Assembly (NCBI GenBank): GCA_947495985.1
Contig: CANMBD010000002.1
Coordinates: 310,001 to 374,000 of the forward strand
Reading direction: 5' to 3'
Origin: an uncultured Sphingomonadaceae bacterium
GTDB taxonomy: Bacteria > Pseudomonadota > Alphaproteobacteria > Sphingomonadales > Sphingomonadaceae
DNA: 64,000 nucleotides
In this document: piece after piece, positions 28,201-33,238 of the stretch
Layout: every line of letters begins with the position of its first letter
Numbering within the stretch: the first letter of the stretch is position 1
Program-made: the position numbers and the translations under genes
Notes under the pieces: model-generated
What the model was told of the DNA's origin: nothing
What the model saw: only the letters and a program-made list of their open reading frames with translations
Databases searched by the model: none

Positions 28201-30669
28201 TGTGCTCTCATCGGTCGTCTGAGTTGCATCATCGACTGCCGTTGGTGGGTCATTAATCTCCACGACACTGATGGTGGAGACGGCGACATTGGAACTCAGC
28301 GCCGCATTGGCGAAGCTGATCGTAATATTCCGATCGACCTCGGACGGCCGCTCGGTGGTGTTCTCAAAGGTGATCGCGCGCAGTGCAAGGCGATAGTCTC
28401 GTGCGCTGTCTGCTCCCGTCAACTCCACGCCGGTATCGGTGCGTGTGTAGCTGATGCCTCTCACGGTTCCCGATGCTGCATCGGAGCCATTGACCAGCAA
28501 CCGGTCGCCTGCCTGTGCATTGGTGAGGGTTATGCTGGCACTTTCCACCTGACCATCAGGATTGGTAATCCGAACATCGCGATCAACAATGCCAACACTA
28601 TTGCCGTTTTCAACAAAGGTTCCGGCATAGGCCGAACCACTCGCCGTGCTGTCATTACGATCCAGATCCAGTCTTGGGATTGATACCGTTGTTCCGCCCG
28701 ATCCAAGATTGAAATCCAAATCACCGTCATGATCGAAACCCGCTTGCCCAACGCCTGATGCGGGGTCAATATTATAGGTGATGGTGAAGTTACTGGTATC
28801 GAGCCAATTAAACCGCGCCGCTGAAGGAGTCTGACCAGACTCGTTCTGGGTTCCTGACGCCGTGACTTCCCCCGGAACCGACGTATCAAAATCGATATTT
28901 GATGTGCCAGCATTCTGGAAAGACGACAACGTGTCTGTGCTGACCGTTACAAATTCGCGGGAACGCGGCGAACCGCCCGCTCCATCAATATCGGCGACCG
29001 TGTAGGAGATATCAATATCAACCGGTGCACCGCTGGCGGTAAAGAAAATGTCCCAGCGCACTTCAGCTGTGGCAAGCGACCCACCGTTACTACGCAGCAG
29101 AAAAGCGGGATCGTCATTGCTGCCGATTGGCCGGTCAAACCTTATAGTATCACCATCAGTGATGGAAACAATCGTGGCACGAATGGAAATCGACTGACCG
29201 CCGACCGTACCGACATTTTCCCATGTACCGGTCGCACCCACGGTCTGCCCGGGGGAACGGCTGCCAGACTCAGTAAAGCCGTTGCTACCGGAAGCCACGA
29301 TATTGCCGTTTGCATCGCGAACGGTTAGCGAGTCATTTGGCGCTGAAATCGAAGTTGGCGCCAGCAATCCGTCCCAATCGCGCGCTACCAGCGAAGCCGC
29401 CTCGACGCTGCCCAGCCGGTTTTCCAGCGTCCAATCACCGCCGCGCAATATGCTGCCGGTATCATCAATGGAAGCCGCAATATCCGCGCCGGTTGCCGCC
29501 GCCAATGCGTTCATCAGCTGTTGTCCCGCGGCGTCACCACCGACCTCGCAGCCGTAGATCAGGATGTCGCCATCAGCCGATAGCTTTGCCCCTATAGACG
29601 CCAAAGAAGAAGCCAGTGCGCCGGATACCGACGCATTATCAATCCGCGTGGTACCTAACCAGAGCACACCTTCATCACCATGGCTTACCAGATGGATCGC
29701 ACCAATATTGTCGGCACCCGCGAGCGCGGTCATGATCTGGTCGACCCCGTCACTATTGCCGTCAATGAAAATAATGATACCTTTACCCGCCCAGGTCTCG
29801 GCCAGTTCCTGGTAGTTTTCGACATTGGTATCGATGAAAATATAATCCTGCCCGGTGGTCGCCGCGCTCGGTTCAACCGGATCATTCTCCGCCCCAAAGG
29901 ACTCAAAGCCAAAGAACATAGGTCGCACGGCTGATCTGGAATCATTGTCGTCTATGACAAAATAGTCCCGGAAATCAGCAGGCCTAACGCCAGGCTCCCG
30001 GATGTCATAGGTTACCCGCTCTGGCCGCAGTGCGTCGTGATACAGACCGCCACCTGTGCCTGTTCCGGCTGCAGAGTCCGAAATCTCGGCATTCTTGAAA
30101 GGAGCAACGCCCAGAGCTTCCTGCCCAACAATCGCTTCCCTGGCGACGACAGTGCTGGAAACATCAATAACCGGATGAACAAGGTCGATAGGCGCTGCTG
30201 CAGGATCATCATTTACAGCAACCATCAGCGAAGTTTGCGCCATCGAAACATTTGCGCTGCGATCGGCTTCAGCAAAAGAAATGGCCTCCAGTTGGACTGG
30301 TGTTTCGCCGTCAAGCATCACTGCGGCCCTGTTATCGCTATCATCAGGAGCAGAGACCAAACCTGCAGAAAAGACTCCCGGATCATCCGTCAGAGAAACA
30401 TTTACATTGGTTAAATCAGCTCGCCCTGCTTCGGGGCCCCCGAAATCCCGAACAGCAACCGCCAACGGAGCCAAACCGATATTTGGCACCCCCGCATCAG
30501 AGAGGTTATTATTGTCATTAAAAGTAATACCAGGAGCAAGTGGAGCGCTTTCCAGCACATCGACCGTCGATACTGTTGCGGCCGCCGTCACCACCGCCGC
30601 CCCGTCAAACATCATGCGCGGTTCCAACGCAATCAGATGAGCTTGCGGAATCCTGGTTTGTTTGGTCAT
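16225..30669 (-). CDS. Giant repetitive surface protein / adhesin, 4814 aa
   Basis: Begins with a cytoplasmic-looking leader containing LEPRMMFDGA (15-24), the LEPR-type N-terminal motif of large exported proteins; no Sec signal peptide is visible. Residues about 273-436 are a DUF4347 domain (YIFIDTNVENYQELAETW to WTLENRLGSVEAASLVARDW) with H330 in HLVSHGDEG and C374 in YGCEVGGD. Residues about 436-803 form a beta-rich unique region. From about 803 to 4550 are about 25 cadherin-like ~95-residue repeats (TTDEDTPV, VLANDTDPDGD, DFNGTDTITYTISDGNGGTS) alternating with about 15 putative-Ig repeats (GLPAGLSID, ITGTID). About 260 unique C-terminal residues follow. No RTX nonapeptides are seen. Acidic and Asp/Asn-rich, so Ca2+ binding is likely. 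First gene of the export operon, preceded by GGGAG seven bases before ATG. Confidence 0.92.
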   Translation of the reverse strand: MTKQTRIPQAHLIALEPRMMFDGAAVVTAAATVSTVDVLESAPLAPGITFNDNNNLSDAGVPNIGLAPLAVAVRDFGGPEAGRADLTNVNVSLTDDPGVFSAGLVSAPDDSDNRAAVMLDGETPVQLEAISFAEADRSANVSMAQTSLMVAVNDDPAAAPIDLVHPVIDVSSTVVAREAIVGQEALGVAPFKNAEISDSAAGTGTGGGLYHDALRPERVTYDIREPGVRPADFRDYFVIDDNDSRSAVRPMFFGFESFGAENDPVEPSAATTGQDYIFIDTNVENYQELAETWAGKGIIIFIDGNSDGVDQIMTALAGADNIGAIHLVSHGDEGVLWLGTTRIDNASVSGALASSLASIGAKLSADGDILIYGCEVGGDAAGQQLMNALAAATGADIAASIDDTGSILRGGDWTLENRLGSVEAASLVARDWDGLLAPTSISAPNDSLTVRDANGNIVASGSNGFTESGSRSPGQTVGATGTWENVGTVGGQSISIRATIVSITDGDTIRFDRPIGSNDDPAFLLRSNGGSLATAEVRWDIFFTASGAPVDIDISYTVADIDGAGGSPRSREFVTVSTDTLSSFQNAGTSNIDFDTSVPGEVTASGTQNESGQTPSAARFNWLDTSNFTITYNIDPASGVGQAGFDHDGDLDFNLGSGGTTVSIPRLDLDRNDSTASGSAYAGTFVENGNSVGIVDRDVRITNPDGQVESASITLTNAQAGDRLLVNGSDAASGTVRGISYTRTDTGVELTGADSARDYRLALRAITFENTTERPSEVDRNITISFANAALSSNVAVSTISVVEINDPPTAVDDATQTTDESTAINNIDVLANDFDGDGDTLSVVSASAPNGTLVINGDGTLNYTPDSGFSGTDTVTYMISDGRGGTSTATFDVTVASVNDPPVPVGSLPPQSNVDAAQGIFVSTSQAFSDPDNGFGELTYSATGLPPGLSINASTGAITGTIDNSASQGGSGGVYNIVVMATDPDGESATQSFAWTITNPPPQANNDGGATNEDTPITIDVLANDQDPDGDAPLTVIAASAPNGTVAINADGTLTYTPNADFNGNDVITYTISDGEGGTDSAVFNMTVVAVNDGPEPVGTLPPQTNTDADAGVSVATAGGFTDIDGPTISYSATGLPPGLSINSNTGEITGTIDNSASQGGTNGVYMVTITATDFQGTPATQTFAWTVTNPGPTAVDDTASTNEDTAVTINVLGNDNDPDGDDLTVISVSSVNGSVFVNADGTLLYIPNPGFNGTDTITYTISDGEGGTSTATVEVTVAAVNDAPEPVGALPPQVNVDADAGISVDTAGGFTDSDDASLTYSVSGLPAGLSIDSATGEITGTIDRSASQGGSNGVYTVTVTATDAGGRSATQEFSWTVTNPAPVAVDDTAATDEDTPVLIDVLPNDSDPDGDPITLIAAAASVGQATVVGNQVNYVPPANFNGTATITYTISDGEGGTATATIEVTVAPVNDAPVGTALPPQDTEDGATIAVPVAGNFSDVDGDMLTYSAADLPPGLSIDPDSGVISGTIDNSASQTDSGVYTATITVSDGNGGTTSQTITFNVSNPGPIAVDDSASTDEDVPVVISPLTNDSDPDGDDLTITAVSSLNGSVFANGDGTLTYIPNPGFNGTDTITYEISDGEGGTATAEITVTVADVNDTPVTSGSIGDQTNLDSQVISLPVAGAFSDPDGDTLSYTAIGLPAGLTIDPDTGVISGTIDRSASQVNGGVYSITVTADDGRGGTVSTSFEWTVTNPAPVASNDSVTTDEDTDVNIAVLANDVDDDGDPLTITEAEAGNGTVTINPDGTLAYSPNANFNGEDTIIYTISDGEGGFSTATVTVTVTPVNDGPTTVGLANQNGEDGASVSIPTAQGFDDIDGDDLTFTASGLPPALSIDPDTGLITGTLASDSSVNGPFIVTVTATDPSGESVSTTFVYSIQNIPPIAVDDTATTPEDTPVTVAVLANDSDPDGDPLTITSASSQDGTVVVNADGTLTFTPAENFNGEALVTYTVSDGQGGVATASLTVDVVAVNDAPESLPIPDVTNEDNQSVSVDTSSFFSDLDGDTLTFDVTGLPAGLSIDTATGIISGTIDRDASQPNGGVYSVTVTGADPDGLTTSQTFTWTVTNPAPTAVNDSATTDEDMPVDITVLTNDTDPDGDPLTVTMATALNGTVTINPDGTLTYVPDANFNGSDTITYVISDGNGGTSTAAVDVTVNPVNDGPVAVDDVATTNEDTPVTIGLLGNDTDIDGDPLTVTDATSPNGTVAINPDGTITFTPNPDFNGPTTITYTISDGNGGTSTATVTVTVDAVNDPPVANMDNATTDEDTPVDIAVLANDTDVDGDPLNVTAADAPNGTVTINPDGTVTYVPDPDFNGTDTITYTISDGQGGFSTSTVEVTVNAVNDAPVATPIAPQNDNDADIIAVDVSGNFSDVDGDTLTFTATGLPLGLSIDADGNITGTIDPDASQGGPGSDGIYSVTVTADDGDGGTVDQVFVWEVNNPAPTAVNDVATTDEDTPVAIPVLANDTDPDDDTLSVTSATASNGLVTINPDGTITYTPNPDFNGTDTITYTISDGNGGTSTATVEVTVAPVNDAPVVDSPLPNVTGVDDETVSIPTAGNFSDVDGDMLSFSASGLPAGLSIDPDTGLITGTIDNQASQVNGGVYTVTVTADDGNGGMVSTSFTYTVTNPAPTATNDTAATDEDTPVIIDVLANDNDPDGDDLTVTVATAPNGTVVINADGTITYTPNQDFNGTDTITYTISDGNGGTSTATVEVNVAPVNDAPEVDIPIADLNNEDADVISVDISDKFSDLDGDALTFTATGLPAGLSIDANGVITGTIDNQASQINGGVYTVTITADDGNGGTVDGSFTWTITNPAPTAVNDTATTDEDTPSAPIAVLANDNDPDGDSLTVVSATAPNGTVVINPDGTLVYTPAENFNGTDIITYQISDGNGGTSTATVEVTVTPVNDAPTADPPLNNQTNDDADMVSVDVSGSFEDLDGDTLTFTAAGLPAGLSIDANGLITGTIDSDASQVNGGVYTVTVTADDGNGGTVDSVFTWTVNNPPPVAANDTATTPEDTSVNITVLTNDSDPDGDTLTVISADSSNGAIVIEADGTLTYQPDPNFNGTDTIVYTISDGNGGTATATVEVTVTAVNDAPETIGLPDLFDSNNEVISVPLGSAFSDVDDATLTYNVTGLPTGLTFDPATGEVTGTTGATASSDVPDGEYTVTVTATDAAGLNVSTTFTWTITNEPPRAINDNFVGTEDTLINLDVLANDTDPDGDPGTPIVIVSAIATNGTAIILADGTIDFTPDPDFNGTATVTYTIEDANGEFATAVATIVIDPVNDAPDGTIIPDRDSQDGDAVSVDFGSLFSDPEGDTLSFIASNLPAGLSIDMMTGEITGTIDPDASQVNGGVYQVEVTASDGDLETTQSFIWTITNPGPTANTDTASTTEDTPTAPIDVLANDVDPDGDTLTVTTASADNGAVVINADGTLTYTPDANFNGTDTITYVISDGQGGNSTSTVTVTVGAENDDPTVTPLAALGNADADVIAIDVSGSFDDLDGDTLTFSQTGLPPGLSIDAAGNITGTIDPSASQGGSDGDGIYTVTITADDGFGGTVSSTFSWTVTNPPPVANDDGPIAVTEDTPLDIDVLANDNDPDGDTLTVTLATAGNGTVTINPDGTLNYAPDANFNGTDTITYTISDGNGGTSTATVEINVGAVNDDPVASPIAPRNDVDSAIISTSVAANFSDVDGDGLTFTASGLPAGLSIDSNGLITGTIDSGASQVNGGVYTVTVTADDSNGGTVDQDFTWTITNPPPVAVNDSASTSEDLPVNIPVLANDNDPDGDMLTVTTASAANGTVVILPDGTIDYTPNQDFNGTDTITYTISDGNGGTSTATVTVTVGAVNDPPVAVDDATVTDEEVPVTIPVLANDSDVDGDPLTVTSASAPNGTVVINADGTVTYTPDPDFNGNDTITYVISDGEGGTDTAIVNVTVNPVNDAPVAVDDVATTPEDTPITLNVLSNDSDVDGDPLIVTGATSPDGQVTINPDGTVTFTPDPDFNGTTTVTYTISDGNGGTATATVTLTVDPVNDPPVATPDIAQTDEDTPVIVSVLDNDTDVDGDPLTITAASAPNGTVVINADGTVTYTPDPNFNGTDTITYTVSDGNGGFATTTATVTVNPVNDVPVAVDDIVSTPEDAPVTIPVLGNDTDADGDPLTVTEATSPNGTLTINPDGTITFTPDPDFNGPTTITYTVSDGNGGTATATVTVDVTPVNDPPVVTPDVAATPEDTPVTLSPLDNATDVDGDPLVISSASAPNGTVTINPDGTITYTPDPNFNGTDVITYQVSDGNGGFTTATITVTVSPVNDSPVAANDIADTDEERPVVIPVLANDVDLDGDPLTITNVSAANGTVVINPDGTITYTPNLDFFGTDTITYTISDGNGGTSTATVAVTVRNVNEVPVDGDEEVFGIGGAETIIDVLANGSDPDGDPLSVFTAKVDVGTVVINPDGTISHFAPAEFQGVATITYIVSDGQGGFVESTATVIVTQANANVNELLGNPGIGYPDSERLNTTLDPITEFITTPLIIDDTVNSFRSLNNTPDLGGDRPLLTAVNGLRSLNGMGELDVNGNPINDIVRQLDHIRDLRFGADRLFDPRFGDFLVEGLTGFSVRQLSTGSDQVMIESVVRDRVIYMEVRDIGAESDPRIVEYQLRTRDGSPLPGWIRMDARGLAIIERPVDAETVRLIVRAIRADGQIIEIPVIVQGATGEIQIDEERELSQNMNGAAPLGSAMAMADASVADETAQLLAAFKA
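17021..28250 (-). repeat. Coding tandem repeats of the giant surface protein
   Basis: About 11 kb of in-frame tandem repeats. By counting the EDTP-like repeat starts I find about 25 cadherin-like units. From the promoter-proximal side the order is alternating cadherin/Ig for units 1-7, three cadherin units in a row (8-10), alternating again for units 11-17, then an uninterrupted run of eight cadherin-like units (18-25), the last degenerate. Units share long near-identical DNA stretches, so copy number may vary by recombination and assembly across them needs long reads. Boundaries are approximate. Confidence 0.88.
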
Positions 30670-31202
30670 CTAGATCTCCCGGACAGGCACGATTGAAATT
30701 CTATTGTAAATGCGCCGAAACAACGTGGCGCAACACAAATATCCAATGCCCCAGGATCATCTGCTGTTTTTGAGAAGTAACAGAAAAACGCAAGAGGTCG
30801 CAACCCCAAAAGTCTTTATTTTTCATACACTAGCTAGAATTTACAACCCGTGGCGGATTGTAAACAACTCATTTCAAACGAGATGAAATACGATTTTTTT
30901 ACTTTATCGTTAAGGCTATAAGAGCTTATTTTACTTATACATATTTTGACATAATCGGCCATTCTATTCGCACCGATTCATTATGTTCCAATCCCGCAAA
31001 TTTACCGCGCGCGCCAACATCTGCTTCAAGCCGTTTACTGAGATTTGCTCATTGGAAGAACGGTGTCTTCTTCTTGTAAGCCTCGAACGAAGCGAAAAGA
31101 TTAGGAGTTGTACGAATCATCGTACCAAAATGCTGACATGAGCTATTGATCGAACCGGTGCACCCGAAATTTCGAGCGCAACTGGCAGCCGTGATCGCCT
31201 AA
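30670..31202 (-). promoter_or_regulatory. Upstream region of the giant-protein operon
   Basis: A 533-base gap between the giant gene and the integrative element. It is A/T-rich between about 30780 and 30990. It holds three inverted repeats: TTACAA-x11-TTGTAA at 30841-30863, ATTTCA-x7-TGAAAT at 30871-30889, and GTACGA-ATCA-TCGTAC at 31110-31125. The first two lie 170-220 bases upstream of the start and are candidate operator sites; I could not assign a sigma-70 promoter with confidence. On the minus strand, 31037 to about 31170 also reads as a short coding-looking tail ending SFEAYKKKTPFFQ-stop, possibly a gene remnant. Confidence 0.45.
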
Positions 31203-31217
31203 TGGTGCCAGAAGAGG
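31203..31217. other. Attachment-site copy (distal end of element)
   Basis: TGGTGCCAGAAGAGG, which on the minus strand reads CCTCTTCTGGCACCA. It matches the 3' end of the tRNA-Leu gene at 39785-39800 (CCTCTTCTGGGCACCA, including the encoded CCA) except for one missing G, in the same orientation. This is the duplicated tRNA end expected at the far boundary of an element integrated into a tRNA 3' end. Confidence 0.6.
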
Positions 31218-31277
31218 CGTCTAATCTGTAACTTAGATACCTGTAAAAATTTGAATAATCTGTTTATGTTTTCTAGA

Positions 31278-31297
31278 ATGCCCCCAGATATGCCCCC
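31278..31297. promoter_or_regulatory. Left-end paired integrase arm-site candidate
   Basis: Two direct copies of ATGCCCCC at 31278-31285 and 31290-31297, starting 12 bases apart and 61 bases inside the distal attachment copy. The same pair with the same 12-base period occurs near the other end of the element (39651-39670). Confidence 0.5.
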
Positions 31298-31325
31298 ATC
31301 TATAGCTTGCTGGCATCTCGGCTGT

Positions 31326-31955
31326 CTAAAATCTCATACCTCCTAGTCCGGCTATTTTGTCCATCATTGCAGCGCCACACTGCGCATCCAGCTCCCAATA
31401 GCGGCGTTCATATTCGGCAAAGTTTTTCTTCCACATTCCCTTTGGGCGGCGGATAGGCTTTTCCCAGCCCTCCTCGCAACCCAGCCGCTTTTGCAGGGCG
31501 AACAATGCCTCGAATGGCCTGTCATGCTCGCCAATGCGCTGCGAATAGTAGCCGATGCCGTGGGTTTTGCGGCTGGCGAATTTCTCTTCCCCGGCTGGAC
31601 AATAGAGCTTGGTGACGCGCTCACCGGTGAAGGGACATAGCATCCACCAGCGCCGCCCGCCAAAATTGGGGCTGGTATAGGTGAGCGACACTTTCTGCAC
31701 ATGGCTTCGCTTCTCGCCAGTCGAATGCCTTATCGTTTCAAAACGAAGCATAAGCAGAGCCTTTTCAGGATCGCATATATCGCAAATATAACCAATCTCG
31801 CCGCTTGGCTCCCCCCAGCAAGTCCAGCTTACCTTGCCTCGCACCAAGCCGCCGGGGATAACTCTGCCAGTCTTAACCATCCAGCCGATATCAATTATCA
31901 GTGCTTCATTCGCCAGTGGCCTGCCTTGTTGTCGCCCTGATCCGTATCCACCCAT
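31326..31955 (-). CDS. Cys-rich hypothetical protein of mobile elements (209 aa)
   Basis: I start at ATG 31955 because it overlaps the stop of the upstream DUF262 gene as TGATG, a coupling arrangement; an ATG nine codons earlier is less likely. The protein begins MGGYGSGRQQGRP, a start seen in a family of small proteins common on proteobacterial mobile elements. Cys pairs are visible in WTCWG, YICDICDPEK, WWMLCPFTG and KLYCPAGEEKF, suggesting two zinc-ribbon-like knuckles, followed by a basic Arg/Lys/Trp-rich C-terminal half. Function unknown. Its coupling to the DUF262-HNH nuclease suggests a role in, or restraint of, that nuclease (inference). Confidence 0.75.
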   Translation of the reverse strand: MGGYGSGRQQGRPLANEALIIDIGWMVKTGRVIPGGLVRGKVSWTCWGEPSGEIGYICDICDPEKALLMLRFETIRHSTGEKRSHVQKVSLTYTSPNFGGRRWWMLCPFTGERVTKLYCPAGEEKFASRKTHGIGYYSQRIGEHDRPFEALFALQKRLGCEEGWEKPIRRPKGMWKKNFAEYERRYWELDAQCGAAMMDKIAGLGGMRF

Positions 31956-33199
31956 CAACTGGCACTCTTGGCCAAATTGCATTTGGCGCAGGCGACCTGC
32001 CCATTCGCTACTGTTGTCTTGCCTCCATTCGCATAGGCGACTTTATGATCGGCGTGCCAATTATCCCAAGGCAGCTTCTCGCTTTCACAATGTTGATGAA
32101 TTTGGCACCGGCCTTCATCACGACGATATATCGCCAGCCGCTGCTCGTGACTGAAAATGCGTATATCGTCGAGTTGTTCAATATCCGGGTAGGCAAGGAA
32201 AAACCTCCTCTCCATTGTTTCCAACCGGCTTTTGATAGACTCTTCTGCGTCCGTTGATTGACTTGTGAACCGTCGATACTCGATCAACTGAGTATCTCGG
32301 CTATCTTCGTCCAAGGCCTCTTGCTCTCGCCTTTCTCTTTCAAAATTCTGAAACCAATCTGCCAATTGATGCTCGACACCAGCGCTCGCAAAATTATCTA
32401 TTAATCTGGAAGACAAGCAGTATAGAGTTATCACGCTATAGCGTTCCAACTCTGGAGTTTTTTCGGGGAAACCCGAGGCAAGAAAGTTCAATGTTCTTTT
32501 GATTTTCTTGGCGACCTTGCCAGCTGGATCGAATTTCTGGAAGTCAAAATAAAGTCGGTTTAGGTCACTGTCGCGGACATTTGTCGGCTCACCAGCAATT
32601 TCGAGCGCCGTTATCTGTGCCGCTATATGATCGAAAGTGAAACGCGCGTTCTTGAACTTGCAGTTTTCAAAGAATCGATGCGTCGCCAACTCCTTTACAA
32701 AATCACGCATTTCGCCGGGCATGGCATTTCTCTTCTCTTGCGCCTTCAGCGTCGTGCCATTCTGCAAACGTAAGAACATATCCCGGACTTCGTCTTCGCT
32801 CTCGTTTTGGATTGCGTCCTCAACGATCACAACATCCAACGAATATATGTCAAATTGGGAACGAAGAGCGAAATCCAGCTTGTCGTATTTCAGCCCCGCT
32901 AAAATTTTGTCATCAACCGGATCAGCGTTGCGCGCCAAAGCAAATTCACCGCTGCAAAACTCCCAAATTGTTCGCAAGCGCTGTTGCCCATCGATAACGG
33001 CAAAATCAAAATCGCCGCCCTTATCCATGCGCTGCCAATACATTTTGGGGATGTCGTAGCCGCGCAAGATTGTATCAATCAGAAGCTGCTTTTGCTTGCG
33101 AGTCCAGGCAGGCGGTCGTTGATAATCAGGCGTCGGGTCGATGCGCTCGCGCAGCCCGAAAAGAGTCGTAATCGGGTAGCGCTCCTTGCTCATTCTCAT
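31955..33199 (-). CDS. DUF262 and HNH nuclease domain protein (414 aa)
   Basis: N-terminal DUF262 (ParB/sulfiredoxin-like fold, as in GmrS-type restriction subunits): YQRPPAWTRKQKQLLIDTIL near 25-45 and the nucleotide-binding VIDGQQRLRTI near 68-78. A helical middle is followed by a C-terminal HNH nuclease (WHADHKVAYANGGKTTVANG, then VACAKCN). DUF262-HNH proteins occur in type IV modification-dependent systems and other phage-defence loci, where nucleotide hydrolysis gates DNA cleavage. AGGAGG lies nine bases before the ATG. The stop overlaps the next gene by one base. It sits 39 bases downstream of the type IIG enzyme, so a combined defence operon is likely. Confidence 0.88.
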   Translation of the reverse strand: MRMSKERYPITTLFGLRERIDPTPDYQRPPAWTRKQKQLLIDTILRGYDIPKMYWQRMDKGGDFDFAVIDGQQRLRTIWEFCSGEFALARNADPVDDKILAGLKYDKLDFALRSQFDIYSLDVVIVEDAIQNESEDEVRDMFLRLQNGTTLKAQEKRNAMPGEMRDFVKELATHRFFENCKFKNARFTFDHIAAQITALEIAGEPTNVRDSDLNRLYFDFQKFDPAGKVAKKIKRTLNFLASGFPEKTPELERYSVITLYCLSSRLIDNFASAGVEHQLADWFQNFERERREQEALDEDSRDTQLIEYRRFTSQSTDAEESIKSRLETMERRFFLAYPDIEQLDDIRIFSHEQRLAIYRRDEGRCQIHQHCESEKLPWDNWHADHKVAYANGGKTTVANGQVACAKCNLAKSAS

Positions 33200-33238
33200 C
33201 GGTCTTGGCCTCCTACAATCGCGTGCATTTTGATTGGA

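Noticed and set aside
17021..28250. CRISPR-like repetitive DNA
   Set aside because: The repeats are about 290 bases or more, in frame and protein-coding, without short palindromic units or unique spacers.
16225..30669. RTX/type I toxin assignment for the giant protein
   Set aside because: No GGxGxD nonapeptide arrays or toxin domains are visible; the Asp-rich DPDGDP loops belong to cadherin-like repeats.
31153..31185. Possible second tRNA fragment (GGTTCGATC T-loop-like string)
   Set aside because: No acceptor, anticodon or D arm can be folded around it.
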